The notes: generated from the letters alone by a model not told the origin. A stretch of 64,000 nucleotides of DNA from Candidatus Gastranaerophilales bacterium (GCA_944326485.1 CALVED010000001.1:1-64000); one strand, 5' to 3'; positions 25,901 to 34,657 are shown, counted from the first letter of the stretch. Numbers and translations are program-made.

Positions 25901-26361
25901 GACAAATTGCAACAAAAAAAGATCCTACAAAATTTCTAAAAGCCGGAACGATAGAAGATTTAACCGGAGAGATTGCTTTTGTTGCTTTTCATAAAACATT
26001 GCAAAATTATAATTCTCTTTTAGAAACAGAAAAAAAAGTTATTATATCAGGGAAATATCAAAAAAAAGAAGAAAACAACTCTCAAATAATTATTGAGAGC
26101 GTAAAACCAGTAGATAACAGCAATATCGTTACCATAACGTTTAAAAAAGAAATTCCATTTGAAACAATTATTGCCATAAAAGATCTGCTTGCTCAATATA
26201 AAGGTACAGATCCTCTTGTATTTAAAGCAGACAATAATGGAGAAACAACAAAAATACTTGCATCATCTAATTTCTGGCTTAATACATCAAATGATTTAAT
26301 TCAATCAATTGAAAAAAATTTTTCAGATATTTTGAAAGTAGAAATTAACTCACTGGAGTAG
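22918..26361 (+). CDS. dnaE: DNA polymerase III alpha subunit
   Basis: The 1,147-residue replicative polymerase. An N-terminal PHP domain starts YVPLHVHTEYSLLDGAIRQ. The palm holds the catalytic aspartates in MPDVDIDFGDGRDKVIDYV, preceded by PVGPGRGSAAGSLVAYALGI. Fingers and thumb motifs (GVFQLESAGMKKL; FRPGPLGSGMVENFVERKHG; FNRAHSACYAFVAYQTAYLKAHYP) and an OB-fold C-terminal part (FVTVCGLLSSVRQIATKKDP) follow. It is a full-length DnaE1-type enzyme. A GGGA ribosome site lies ahead of the ATG. The 3' end overlaps the convergent REC-HD-GYP gene by 17 bases. Confidence 0.97.
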   Translation: MRYVPLHVHTEYSLLDGAIRQKDLVNFAKENNFEAVAVTDHGVMYGAIELYRIAKDAQFKVILGCEFYIHHGDITKKDINNRELYHLVLLAKNNTGYKNLVKLVSIAHIDGFYYKPRINREILEKHAEGLICLSACIQGELAQDVLHSKKEDAIETAKWYKNLFKDDYYIELQDHGLDNQKRSNPTLIEIAKELDIPLVITNDSHYLRKKDASWHDTLLCIQTNALKEDENRFRFPNNEFYVKTPEELREAFKWLDSNTFEQAIENTAIIADKCHVIIEMGKSILPSFDVPANHTIESYLNFLVRKGLDERYEKITPEIEERCKYELEVINKMGFDAYFLIVSDFINYAKHNGVPVGPGRGSAAGSLVAYALGITDLDPIKHHLFFERFLNPERISMPDVDIDFGDGRDKVIDYVTEKYGKDKVCQIITFGTLSAKAAIKAVARVMNLPFEISNKVSQYVPQEVGMTIDKALEVSPDFKKVYDEDALIRQIIDEARNIEGLKQNTGMHAAGVIISHYPLDDIVPVQYAKEGNVITEYPKEDCEKVGLLKMDFLGLKNLTIILQTLEMIKERHGIEIDINHIPLDDKKTYEMLSRGDTDGVFQLESAGMKKLVKDLKPSVFEDLGALVALFRPGPLGSGMVENFVERKHGRQKITYAHPLLEDILKDTYGTMVYQEQIMQIFQVLADYTLGGADGVRRIMAKKHPEDLVKLEGPFIEKCISKGMKAEDAKELFEQIGSFAAYCFNRAHSACYAFVAYQTAYLKAHYPVEYICAMLTNSKDDLDKIQLYITEAQKTGIKILPPDINKSNAEFTPDGNNIRFGLNSIKGIGEAVLKEITEERNKNGEFKSIVDFTQRINPKFINRKAMENFIKAGAFSCLEVSRKKLFNNIDNILSAAARENEARELGQVSLFAGLAGSTGGNSYQMQSFELYGSDEDFTDKEIQEFEKEYLGFYVTSHPLESIRDKLPFLTTHNINELEDLPNDTFVTVCGLLSSVRQIATKKDPTKFLKAGTIEDLTGEIAFVAFHKTLQNYNSLLETEKKVIISGKYQKKEENNSQIIIESVKPVDNSNIVTITFKKEIPFETIIAIKDLLAQYKGTDPLVFKADNNGETTKILASSNFWLNTSNDLIQSIEKNFSDILKVEINSLE

Positions 26362-27475
26362 AATCTTCTGATGTTATTTTAAAATTAATATTTTTTGCAA
26401 GAAAAGAATATTTTTGATATGCCGCTTCGGGATTTTTTCTTGCATTATCAATAACATCAGACAATGAAATAAATATAGCCGCAAGTCTAGGATCAAATTG
26501 CGTGCCGGCACATTTTCTTATTTCAAGCATAGCGACTTCATGAGATAAAGCCGTTCTATAAGGTCTTGTAGATGTCATTGCATCGTATGTGTCTGCTAAT
26601 GCAATAATTCTACCTGGAAGTGGAATCTGCTCTCCTTTTAATCCATCAGGATAACCGCTGCCATCCCATTTTTCATGATGAGATTTTACCCATTCTGATA
26701 TTATTTGTAATTTCTTAATATTTAAGACTATTTTTTCGCCTCTTACAGGATGAGATTTCATAACAAGAAACTCTTCATCTGTTAATTTGCCGTTTTTGCA
26801 CAAAATACTTTTTGGCATAGCAATTTTGCCTATATCGTGAAGCAATCCGGCAATTTCTATATCTTCCATATATGTTTCATCTAAATTCAATTGTTTTGCA
26901 AGTATCATTGAGTACAAAGTAACCCTCAAAGAATGGCCATTTGTATATGAATCTTTTGTATCTAAAGCATTTGATATTGCTCTTATAGTCTTATAAAATA
27001 ATTCTCTTAATTCTTTATAATATATTTTATTGTTGCTAGACATTGCGAATTTAGTTATTCCGCTTTCAACAGCAATTTTTAATTCTTCCGGTTCAAATGG
27101 TTTTAAAATGTATTGAAATAAATCACAATCATTAATAGATGAAACAATAATATCTGTGTCAACATGACCTGTTAATAATATTTTTACAATTTGAGGTTGT
27201 ATTTTTCTAACTTCTTTTAAAAATTCAGTACCTTCCATTACAGGCATTTTTTGGTCACTAACAATTAATGATATTTTATCACCATACTCCTTAACGACTT
27301 CTAATGCTTCTACACCATTATGTGCAGTTAAAATATTATATTGCCCTCTTAATGTTCTTTTTAATAATTGTAAATTATTTTCTTCATCATCAACAAGGAG
27401 AATTGTATATTTTTCATCCTTATTAAAGAAATTTAAAACAACTTCAAGGCTTTCTTTCAACTCACAAGAACTCAT
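26345..27475 (-). CDS. Response regulator with HD-GYP phosphodiesterase domain
   Basis: A 376-residue RpfG-like regulator, predicted to hydrolyse cyclic di-GMP when phosphorylated. The receiver domain has V-D-D near 28-30 and phospho-acceptor D74 in LIVSDQKMP. The HD-GYP domain carries H213-D214 in LLHDIGKIAMP, the HHEKWDGSGYPDG motif (266-278) and IIALADTYDAMTSTRPYR. All signature residues are present, so activity is likely. Its last 17 bases overlap dnaE tail to tail. Repeat copy D lies upstream between this gene and the divergent glycosyltransferase. Confidence 0.93.
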   Translation of the reverse strand: MSSCELKESLEVVLNFFNKDEKYTILLVDDEENNLQLLKRTLRGQYNILTAHNGVEALEVVKEYGDKISLIVSDQKMPVMEGTEFLKEVRKIQPQIVKILLTGHVDTDIIVSSINDCDLFQYILKPFEPEELKIAVESGITKFAMSSNNKIYYKELRELFYKTIRAISNALDTKDSYTNGHSLRVTLYSMILAKQLNLDETYMEDIEIAGLLHDIGKIAMPKSILCKNGKLTDEEFLVMKSHPVRGEKIVLNIKKLQIISEWVKSHHEKWDGSGYPDGLKGEQIPLPGRIIALADTYDAMTSTRPYRTALSHEVAMLEIRKCAGTQFDPRLAAIFISLSDVIDNARKNPEAAYQKYSFLAKNINFKITSEDSTPVS

Positions 27476-27590
27476 TAACTACCACCAATTAACTATCAAA
27501 TTGACTATCGACTATGGAATCAAAAAACTTAATGATATTATATCATGTTTTTACATTTATTAACAAAAACAAAAATTTAAAAATACAACA

Positions 27591-27720
27591 TATAATTAAA
27601 CCAGTATCACACTTTGTTCACAAATCATCCTCGCGAACAAAATACTTTCCTAAAACATTTAATACCTTCGTTTCACTATGAATACAAAATCACTCAAAAT
27701 AATTTTTTTTGTTAGTTTAA
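27591..27720 (-). repeat. Dispersed intergenic repeat, copy D
   Basis: Read on the plus strand it begins TATAATTAAACCAGTATCAC and continues CACTTTGTTC...TCATCCTCGC...GAACAAA, matching copies A (reverse), B and C. The outer stem here is TTTGTTC/GAACAAA, while copies A and B have TTTGTTA/TAACAAA, a compensated change. The segment CCTTCGTTTCAC is shared with copy B. The second hairpin is degraded. In its A-orientation it points toward the REC-HD-GYP gene. Confidence 0.7.
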
Positions 27721-27802
27721 AAAAAACATTCACATTTATAGCTTATTAGGAATTTTTCTCTGATCAATTAATAAAAATGTTAATTCTAAAAAAATAAACA
27801 TT

Positions 27803-27838
27803 TGAACTTGCTATTATAAAATAGCTTATAATATAATT
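27803..27838 (+). promoter_or_regulatory. Possible promoter of the GT2 gene
   Basis: TTGAAC (27803-27808) and TATAAT (27828-27833, with a second TATAAT at 27833-27838) lie 19 or more bases apart, about 25-30 bases before the GT2 start. Spacing is a little long. Confidence 0.35.
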
Positions 27839-27860
27839 ATAAACAAATTAAAGAGGATTT

Positions 27861-28667
27861 ATGTTAAACGGAAAAAAAATTGTAGTTGTTATGCCTGCAT
27901 ACAATGCAGAAAAAACATTAGAAAAAACATATAATGATATTTACCATGAAATAGTGGATGAAATAATATTAACAGATGACAAATCAAGTGATAATACAAA
28001 GGATTTAGCCCTCGACTTAAATATTACAACAATAGTTCACAAAGAAAATAGAGGCTATGGTGGTAATCAAAAATCTTGCTATACAGCAGCGTTAAAGTCA
28101 GGTGCTGATATTGTTATAATGTTACATCCTGATTATCAATATACGCCTAAATTAATTCCGGCTATTGCATCAATGCTTGCATTCGAAGAATATGATGCAG
28201 TAATAGCTTCAAGAATGCTATCAAATGCTCTTGAAGGGGGTATGCCTCTATATAAATTTATAGCAAATAAATTTTTAACAGCTTTCGAAAACATATTTTT
28301 GGGACAACATCTTTCTGAATATCATACAGGTTTTAGAGGCTTTAAAAGAAAAGTATTAGAAAACCTTCCGCTAGAAGATTGTGATGATGATTTTGTATTT
28401 GATAATGAAATGTTAGCTTTAGTTAGTTATTATGGATTTAAAATTGGAGAAATAAGTTGTCCAACAAAATATTTCCCCGAAGCTTCATCTATTAATTTTG
28501 CACGCTCCTGCAAATATGGCTTAGGGGTATTAAGTGTAAGCATAAAATATTTTCTTGCATATACAGGTATATATAAATCAAAGATATTTAAAAAATCTGC
28601 TAAAAAGTTAGATATTACTAAAGAATTACCTTATTACAGTAAAAAAGAAGAAAAAGTTATATCTTAG
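27861..28667 (+). CDS. Family 2 glycosyltransferase
   Basis: A 268-residue GT-A enzyme of the dolichol-phosphate-mannose-synthase-like group, probably acting at the inner membrane on a polyprenyl phosphate or surface glycan. VVVMPAYNAEKTLEKTYND starts the nucleotide-sugar fold, LTDDKSSDNT the first Asp site, and MLHPDYQY the metal-binding loop (H-P-D in place of the usual DxD). HTGFRGFKRKVLE and DDFVFDNEMLALVSYYGFKIGEI fit the acceptor side. No membrane domain is attached. AGAGGATTT precedes the ATG. Its 3' end overlaps the convergent GGDEF/HD-GYP gene by 11 bases. Confidence 0.88.
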   Translation: MLNGKKIVVVMPAYNAEKTLEKTYNDIYHEIVDEIILTDDKSSDNTKDLALDLNITTIVHKENRGYGGNQKSCYTAALKSGADIVIMLHPDYQYTPKLIPAIASMLAFEEYDAVIASRMLSNALEGGMPLYKFIANKFLTAFENIFLGQHLSEYHTGFRGFKRKVLENLPLEDCDDDFVFDNEMLALVSYYGFKIGEISCPTKYFPEASSINFARSCKYGLGVLSVSIKYFLAYTGIYKSKIFKKSAKKLDITKELPYYSKKEEKVIS

Positions 28668-30522
28668 TAGCTAAAGAAGGAGCAATTGCTATAAATTGTC
28701 TAACCAATTCTTTATCCCATTGAATTCCAGCACCTTCTTCAAGTATTGAACAAGCTTTAGATACGCTCATTCCTTTTCTATATGGTCTATCACTTATTAG
28801 TGCGTGATATGTATCAGCAATAGCAACAATTCTTGCAGCAAGAGGAATTTCTTCACCTTTTAATTTACAAGGATATCCGCAACCATTCCATTGTTCATGA
28901 TGATACTTAACTATTGGTATTAAATCATGTAATAATGGATTTGGTTCTAATATTTTTTCAACGCCAATAGTTGGATGTTGCTGAATTATCTTAAATTCTT
29001 CATCTGTTAATTTAGATGGTTTTTTCAAGACATCTTCAGGAATACCTATCTTTCCAACATCATGAAGAAGGGAACCCAATTTAATGCGTTCAATTTCTTT
29101 TTCTGGTAAGTTTATTGCTCTTGCTAAAGCAACAGAATATCTTGAAACTGAAGATGAATGGTCTTTTGTATATTCATCTTTAGCATCTATTGCACTGGCT
29201 AAAGAGGTTACAACTTCTATTAAATGATTTTGTGAAACAATATTTTCATTTTGGAATTGTTCAACCAATGCTTCTTCGAAATTAATTCCTAATTGAGAAT
29301 GTCTCTTTGCCATAACAGCAGCAAAAGAATTTAATGCTGCATCATCCCAGAAGTCATAATCTTGCGTAGATACAATTGTTGATATTCCATTTTTATAACC
29401 TTTAGTCTTAGATACAAGAACAGCTTGCTCCGCCAATATTAACAATTTATCTTTATCCATTGAATCATCAGGATAAGTTGCAATACCAACAGAAAGTTTA
29501 TTTACAGGTCCAATATCATCTACTAAACAACAAGATAATGAATATGTTAAATACTCCGCCATATATTTAGCTTCATCAGAATTAACATTTCTTAAGATTA
29601 CAGCTATTTCATCACCGCCATATCTTGCAGCAATATCTTGCTTTTTAATATTTTCATTTATTTTATTCGCTACAACTTTTATTACTTCATCACCTTTAGA
29701 ATGACCATAATCTTTATTTATTTGCCCCATATTATTGATATCAAATATCAAAACAGACACTTTTGTTTTACTAGTATCAGCATAGGCTAATTCCTGAGTT
29801 AATAATTCGTGAAATCTTCTATGTGAATATAAATTAGTAAGACTATCCATATATGAACTTTTAGCAACTTTTTCAAGAAGTTTTGAATTTTCGACAATTA
29901 AACCTAAACTCATGGATACCATTTGATACAAATTTATATGATTTTGAATATTATAATCACTAGCCATTGCAACACATATATTTCTACCTTTTAATTTAAT
30001 TGGTATTATTACAGAAGGAATATTGACCAATGAAGGAACATTCAAAAAAGATGAATCATTTAATACAGAGATTTCTCCTGTCTTTATAGCTTTTATAATT
30101 TCATTATCATCATCACTCATGAATACCCTAAAAGAATAAACATTAGAATTTTTATCTAATAATTTTATATTAATAGTTGTTGATTGCTCATTAATTATAC
30201 CTAATGCAGTATATGCACAATTCAATCTATTAACAAACATATTATGAAACGCATTCAAAGTATCTTTTAATGCTTTATGATTTTTCAATATTTCATTTGT
30301 TTCTTTTATAAAACCAATATAATCTACAGCACCATAAAATTTATCATTATGATGAGAAGAAGCAATGACATTTGTCATTTTACTTGGGTTCATCCCACTG
30401 CCTAAAACATTAATTTTAGCAATTAACCCGCTTTTATCAATCGGGTTTGATATTATTTGTTTTTTGGGAGAGAGAGAACTACTTTTATAAGATTCTTGTA
30501 CTTTATTATTATCTTTTTGCAT
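28657..30522 (-). CDS. GAF-like, GGDEF and HD-GYP signalling protein
   Basis: A 621-residue cyclic di-GMP protein with both synthesis and breakdown modules. After a Ser-rich N-terminus, residues about 75-215 look like a GAF sensor domain. The GGDEF domain (about 220-385) has DSLTNLYSHRRF and Y-GGDEI at 301-306; the fifth position is Ile, a change tolerated in some active members. The HD-GYP domain (about 430-610) has LLHDVGKIGIPEDVLKKP, HHEQWNGCGYP and IADTYHALISDRPYR, so phosphodiesterase residues are intact. No membrane segment is seen. A perfect inverted repeat at 30578-30594 lies upstream. The gene overlaps the GT2 gene by 11 bases tail to tail. Confidence 0.92.
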   Translation of the reverse strand: MQKDNNKVQESYKSSSLSPKKQIISNPIDKSGLIAKINVLGSGMNPSKMTNVIASSHHNDKFYGAVDYIGFIKETNEILKNHKALKDTLNAFHNMFVNRLNCAYTALGIINEQSTTINIKLLDKNSNVYSFRVFMSDDDNEIIKAIKTGEISVLNDSSFLNVPSLVNIPSVIIPIKLKGRNICVAMASDYNIQNHINLYQMVSMSLGLIVENSKLLEKVAKSSYMDSLTNLYSHRRFHELLTQELAYADTSKTKVSVLIFDINNMGQINKDYGHSKGDEVIKVVANKINENIKKQDIAARYGGDEIAVILRNVNSDEAKYMAEYLTYSLSCCLVDDIGPVNKLSVGIATYPDDSMDKDKLLILAEQAVLVSKTKGYKNGISTIVSTQDYDFWDDAALNSFAAVMAKRHSQLGINFEEALVEQFQNENIVSQNHLIEVVTSLASAIDAKDEYTKDHSSSVSRYSVALARAINLPEKEIERIKLGSLLHDVGKIGIPEDVLKKPSKLTDEEFKIIQQHPTIGVEKILEPNPLLHDLIPIVKYHHEQWNGCGYPCKLKGEEIPLAARIVAIADTYHALISDRPYRKGMSVSKACSILEEGAGIQWDKELVRQFIAIAPSLATKI

Positions 30523-30577
30523 TATTAGTTCCTGAATACGTTTATTATAAATCTATAAAATAAAAAAATTGCCTTTT

Positions 30578-30594
30578 TGTAACAAACTGTTACA
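30578..30594. promoter_or_regulatory. Palindromic operator-like site
   Basis: TGTAACA-AAC-TGTTACA is a perfect 7+3+7 inverted repeat, 56 bases before the start of the GGDEF/HD-GYP gene. Its half-sites also occur at 4940-4977. It resembles sites for dimeric regulators, but the regulator is unknown. Confidence 0.45.
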
Positions 30595-30649
30595 CTATCA
30601 TCTTAACATAAATACTATTTTTTACAAAATAAAGTAATTAATATATCCT

Positions 30650-31777
30650 TTAAATATCGTCAGCAATTATATTAGCAGTTTTTTTTGCTGCATCTGAAAC
30701 CATCAATTTTTGCTTAACATTTTTCAAAGAATTTAACATATCACTTCTATAAATATCATCAAAAAGAATTTTTGAAATATTATCTGCAATAATTTCAGGC
30801 TTTGCTTTTAATTGTATTAACTCGGGTATAACATCTTTATCCAAAATAATATTTGGCAAAGACACCCTTTTTATACAACGAACTAATAAATATATAAAAT
30901 ATAAGAACCAAGGTCCTCTGTAGCTAATTATCATTGGTGTTTCATATAAAGCAGCTTCCAGAGCAACAGTTCCTGAAGCAAGCATTAATGCATCAGAAAC
31001 AGATAAAAGTTCATAATTTTTATGTTTTAAAACTTTTATATTCAAATCTTTATAATTTTCTAACACAGGCAAAATTACAGAATCTTTTATACTCGGTGCT
31101 TGACACAAAGCAAATTGTATATTCGGATATTTTTCATTTAATATTTTTGCAGCATCTAAAAATATATTTAAAAGATTATTTATTTCAAATACTCTAGAAC
31201 CCGGAAAAATTGAAACTAATTTTTTATTGACATCAAAATTATTTAAATTAAAGAAATCATTTCGATTAGTTTTTTCAGGAAGCTGTTTTAATAAAGGATG
31301 TCCGACAAATTCAACATTAATCCCTTCTTTTTCATACATTTCTTTTTCAAAAGGGAAAATTGTAAGTACCTTATTAATACACTTTTTTACCGTATTTAAT
31401 CGCCATTTGCGTGATGCCCAAATTTGAGGCGGAATGTAATAATATATTTTAAATCCATATTTTGAAAGTACTTTCGAAAGATTTAAATTAAAACCGCCAT
31501 AATCTGTTAAAAGAACCATATCTGGTTTATATTCTTCTTTTAAATATTTAGCTATTCGTTTACCTAAGGTAATGTGATTTAAAATTATTTTTAAATTAAA
31601 ACCCATTGCAGACATTTTAGAATGATCACAAAATAATTTCACACCAGTATTAGCCAAATTTTCACCACCTACAGCTTCAATTTGTATATCGGGTCTTATT
31701 TTTTTTAGCTCTTTTACAACATCAGAAGCGTGTTTATCACCAGAATATTCACCTGTTATAATAAATAATTTTTTCAT
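30650..31777 (-). CDS. lpxB: Lipid-A-disaccharide synthase
   Basis: Joins UDP-2,3-diacylglucosamine to lipid X to make the lipid A disaccharide at the inner membrane. The 375-residue GT19 enzyme has ITGEYSGDKHASDVVKELK, AVGGENLANTG, the YYIPPQIWASRKWR segment, FEKEMYEKEGINVEFVGHPLL, IFPGSRVFEINNLL and MLASGTVALEAALYETPMII, all characteristic. In many homologues the first motif reads GExSGD as here. It overlaps the upstream lpxI by four bases, an operon for lipid A assembly, which shows the cell has an outer membrane with lipid A or keeps its pathway. Confidence 0.95.
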   Translation of the reverse strand: MKKLFIITGEYSGDKHASDVVKELKKIRPDIQIEAVGGENLANTGVKLFCDHSKMSAMGFNLKIILNHITLGKRIAKYLKEEYKPDMVLLTDYGGFNLNLSKVLSKYGFKIYYYIPPQIWASRKWRLNTVKKCINKVLTIFPFEKEMYEKEGINVEFVGHPLLKQLPEKTNRNDFFNLNNFDVNKKLVSIFPGSRVFEINNLLNIFLDAAKILNEKYPNIQFALCQAPSIKDSVILPVLENYKDLNIKVLKHKNYELLSVSDALMLASGTVALEAALYETPMIISYRGPWFLYFIYLLVRCIKRVSLPNIILDKDVIPELIQLKAKPEIIADNISKILFDDIYRSDMLNSLKNVKQKLMVSDAAKKTANIIADDI

Positions 31778-32589
31778 ACAGCCATTACTATAATATTATT
31801 TTTATCTGCAAAATCTATAGTTTTTTTATAATCAACCAAAATTGTCTCATTTGCTTCTACTGCAATTAATTTAGCCTTATATTTTTTCATGGTTTTTAGA
31901 GTATTAAGACCAAAAGCAGGAATATCAAACCTTTTATCTTGTTTTGGTTTAGATACTTTAACTATAATAGAATCTTTTTTACCTAATTTACAACCACGCT
32001 TAATACATCTATCTGTACCTTCAATTGCCTCTATAGCCATAATCATTCTATCTTTTATTACAACAGATTGTCCAATATCAAGCTCACCCATCTCTTTGGC
32101 TATTTTATAACCATATTCTACATCAGATAGCATTGCTTCTGTAGGTTTAATTTTACCTAATACACCTCTAGGAACCATTAAATTTTTTATAAAAATTGTT
32201 TGATCTAAAACAGTAATACCAATTTTTGCCAATTCATCAACAAGAAAAAGCATAATTGCATCATCATTTAACCTTTTAGCCTGTTTTAGAAATTCAACAG
32301 CTAAAGAATCAAAACGTGGTCTTTTTACAACTAAGCTTTTTGATACTTTCCCTATAAATGTAAGTTGTTTTATTTGTTCTTCTTGAAGTGTATTTTTTAT
32401 TTTTAAAACTTCACCAGGGGCATAATCATATACCCTTGAACAATATTTTTTCAGTTCATTTCTATTATCTGAAGACAAAGAAATTGCAACTACTTCAAAT
32501 CCGTTTTCTTTCGCATTTTTCGCCAATTGCACTGGTAATTGACCGTTACCTGCAATCAAACCCTGTTTATTTTCTAACTCTATAGACAC
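31774..32589 (-). CDS. lpxI: UDP-2,3-diacylglucosamine pyrophosphatase LpxI
   Basis: Hydrolyses UDP-2,3-diacylglucosamine to lipid X and UMP, the step just before LpxB. It is the alternative to LpxH. The 271-residue DUF1009 protein shows GLIAGNGQLPVQLAKNAKENG, FIGKVSKSL, EAIEGTDRCIKRG and KVSKPKQDKRFDIPAFGLNTL, hallmarks of the family. Its stop overlaps the lpxB start by four bases, which supports the assignment by pathway order. Confidence 0.92.
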   Translation of the reverse strand: MSIELENKQGLIAGNGQLPVQLAKNAKENGFEVVAISLSSDNRNELKKYCSRVYDYAPGEVLKIKNTLQEEQIKQLTFIGKVSKSLVVKRPRFDSLAVEFLKQAKRLNDDAIMLFLVDELAKIGITVLDQTIFIKNLMVPRGVLGKIKPTEAMLSDVEYGYKIAKEMGELDIGQSVVIKDRMIMAIEAIEGTDRCIKRGCKLGKKDSIIVKVSKPKQDKRFDIPAFGLNTLKTMKKYKAKLIAVEANETILVDYKKTIDFADKNNIIVMAV

Positions 32590-32645
32590 AACTAATATTC
32601 CTCTTTAATATATTATTATAATAGAAAAAAAGAAAAAATTAATAT

Positions 32646-32924
32646 TTATTTCACCACTTGGGTCTGGATTTGCTTCTTATATTCTATTAAACATTGAGAT
32701 AATTGATCAGGACAACTTGTTGACTTTGAGCCACAAGTAATTCCTTTGAATTTATCAATTACGCTATCTATATCCATTCCTTTTAAAAGTTCTCTTATTC
32801 CTTTTAAATTTCCAGGACAACCACCAATAAATTCTACATCGTATATTTTATTATCATCTAAAATTACATTCATTAATGCACAACATGTACCTTGGGTTCT
32901 ATATTGAATAGTTCTTAATGCCAT
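32646..32924 (-). CDS. TSCPD-domain protein
   Basis: A 92-residue stand-alone TSCPD domain: YRTQGTCCALMNVILDDNKI, FIGGCPGNLKGIRELLKGM and CGSKSTSCPDQLSQCL match the domain name motif T-S-C-P-D. The same domain lies at the C-terminus of class II ribonucleotide reductases; the free form is common in anaerobes, with a role not established. The cysteines could bind metal. It lies between lpxI and the phosphate transporter on the same strand. Confidence 0.88.
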   Translation of the reverse strand: MALRTIQYRTQGTCCALMNVILDDNKIYDVEFIGGCPGNLKGIRELLKGMDIDSVIDKFKGITCGSKSTSCPDQLSQCLIEYKKQIQTQVVK

Positions 32925-32943
32925 TTTATACTTCTTTCTATTA

Positions 32944-33948
32944 TTAATGAGGAATATGTTTTAATACTGAATATATTATTAAAGCCATTATAATACAACA
33001 AGGAATTGTCAATACCCATGCTGTAATAATATTTCCAATAATATTAGTTCTAACAGAAGATCCTTTAATCGCAGTACCAACCCCCATAATAGCTGTAGAT
33101 ACAACATGGGTAGTACTCAGAGGAATACCAAAAATAGAAGCAAGTAAGACAATAAAAGAAGCTGAAAAATCAGCAGCAGCACCTGATATTGGCTTTAATT
33201 TTATTATTTTACTCCCCATTGTTTTTATAATTTTCCAACCGCCTGACATTGTTCCTAATGCCATTGTAATTGCACAAGTTACCTTTACATATACTGGTAT
33301 ATAAAAATTACTTGCATCCATTGTTAATACTCCACCGGTTACAAGTGCCATAGTTATAACGCCCATTGTTTTTTGTGCATCATTTAAACCATGGCTAAGA
33401 GCCATAAGTCCTGAAGCAAATAATTGTACTCTTTTAAATCTTCTATTTATAACATCCGGTTTCATTTTATAAAATAATCTTAAGAATGCACACATTACTA
33501 AAAAACCAACTGTAAAACCAACAACAGGCGACGCAAACATTGGGATTATTACTTTTTCAAATAGTATAAAGAAATTTATAGGATCTAATCCGGCGTGTAT
33601 AAATGCAGAACCTAACAATCCACCAATCAGAGCATGTGAAGAACTAGAAGGCAATCCAAACCACCAAGTTATTAAGTTCCAAATAACTGCCGTTAATAAT
33701 GCACATAATATTACCTGAAGAGTAATGGAATCACTGGCAATAATACCAGCACCAATTGTTTTTGCTACATTAACTCCTAATAAAGCACCTGTTCCTTCCA
33801 GTACTGCTCCGAATAACACAGCTTGCCTTGGAGAAAGAACTTTCGTGGAAACTATAGATGCTATAGAGTTTGCACAATCATGAAACCCATTAATATAATC
33901 AAAAGCTAATGCTACTATAATAACTGATATTAATAAAAATAATGTCAT
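32944..33948 (-). CDS. Inorganic phosphate transporter, PiT family
   Basis: A 334-residue inner-membrane low-affinity phosphate (metal-phosphate) transporter. The two PiT signatures are visible: FDYINGFHDCANSIASIVSTKVL at the N-terminus and GLMALSHGLNDAQKTMGVITMAL in the second half. Each half also has a GLPSSSSHALIGG- or GIPLSTTHVVSTAIMGVG-type segment. About ten membrane segments. It follows the DUF47 gene by 13 bases, the usual pairing for Pit systems. Confidence 0.93.
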   Translation of the reverse strand: MTLFLLISVIIVALAFDYINGFHDCANSIASIVSTKVLSPRQAVLFGAVLEGTGALLGVNVAKTIGAGIIASDSITLQVILCALLTAVIWNLITWWFGLPSSSSHALIGGLLGSAFIHAGLDPINFFILFEKVIIPMFASPVVGFTVGFLVMCAFLRLFYKMKPDVINRRFKRVQLFASGLMALSHGLNDAQKTMGVITMALVTGGVLTMDASNFYIPVYVKVTCAITMALGTMSGGWKIIKTMGSKIIKLKPISGAAADFSASFIVLLASIFGIPLSTTHVVSTAIMGVGTAIKGSSVRTNIIGNIITAWVLTIPCCIIMALIIYSVLKHIPH

Positions 33949-33961
33949 AATAAAACTCCGA

Positions 33962-34606
33962 CTAACTTAATTTTAATACAACACTAACTACTGCATCTGA
34001 TACACTATAGCAAGCATCCAATGCATTTTCTAAGTCTTTATGTATATCTCTTAATTTTATTACATTAAGAGCATCATATTTACCTGAAAATAATGCTTCA
34101 GTAGCATGATACAATATTTCATCGCCCCTTGTTTCTATTTCTTTCATTTTTAAATTTCTTGATGTCATATCAGAAATTGTAGGTTTTTTGAAATTAGCGA
34201 AAATTTGTTCCAACTCACTTGTAGCTGCAATTAAAGTCTGAGATTGATTTTTTAAATTTTCCGTAAAACTTTCTAACTTATATACTTTTAAATTTAAACA
34301 TGCTTTTGTTATCTTTTTTGTTATTTTGTTTAATAAAGTTGAAATTGTTTGAATATCTTCTCTGTCTATAGGAGTAATAAATGATGTATCTAATACTTCA
34401 AGGGTCTTTTTTATTGTCTTATTACTGGCATGCTTGTATTGTCTTGCTCTTGCAATATGTTCTTCAGTAATTCCCTCTTCTAATATTTCATGAAACAATT
34501 CTGCTGATTGCTTACAACATTTTGTTCCATCTTCAAATAATGAATAAAAAACATCATTAGATGGAGGCAATATATAAGACATTATTCCGCTCATTAATTT
34601 TGACAT
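33962..34606 (-). CDS. DUF47/PhoU-like Pit accessory protein
   Basis: A 214-residue helical-bundle protein of the DUF47 family, thought to regulate the Pit transporter beside it. KLMSGIMSYILPPSNDVFYSLFEDGTKCCKQSAELF and ETRGDEILYHATEALFSGKYDALNVIKLRDIHKDLENALDACYS-type segments are typical; the D/E-rich helices bind metals in relatives. I chose the ATG at 34606 because AAGGAGAAG precedes it; a start at 34642 would add twelve residues. It is first in the operon with the transporter gene. Confidence 0.9.
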   Translation of the reverse strand: MSKLMSGIMSYILPPSNDVFYSLFEDGTKCCKQSAELFHEILEEGITEEHIARARQYKHASNKTIKKTLEVLDTSFITPIDREDIQTISTLLNKITKKITKACLNLKVYKLESFTENLKNQSQTLIAATSELEQIFANFKKPTISDMTSRNLKMKEIETRGDEILYHATEALFSGKYDALNVIKLRDIHKDLENALDACYSVSDAVVSVVLKLS

Positions 34607-34657
34607 TTTACTTCTCCTTTTTACTATTAAAAAATAGAACAATGCTACAGCATTGTT

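Larger units (their letters stand above)
27476..27860. other. Divergent intergenic region (385 bases)
   Basis: This gap lies between the REC-HD-GYP gene (minus) and the GT2 gene (plus). It holds repeat copy D at 27591-27720 and a candidate promoter for the GT2 gene at about 27803-27838. I saw no convincing open reading frame. Confidence 0.6.

Noticed and set aside
27591-27720. Possible CRISPR or tRNA-like array in the intergenic repeats
   Set aside because: The copies are far apart, not regularly spaced with unique spacers, and do not fold as a cloverleaf; they are a dispersed two-hairpin repeat.
30578-30594. Known TnrA/GlnR or NtcA site
   Set aside because: The palindrome fits TGTNA-N7-TNACA by letter, but those regulators belong to Firmicutes, and the spacing does not match NtcA (GTA-N8-TAC); left as an unassigned site.
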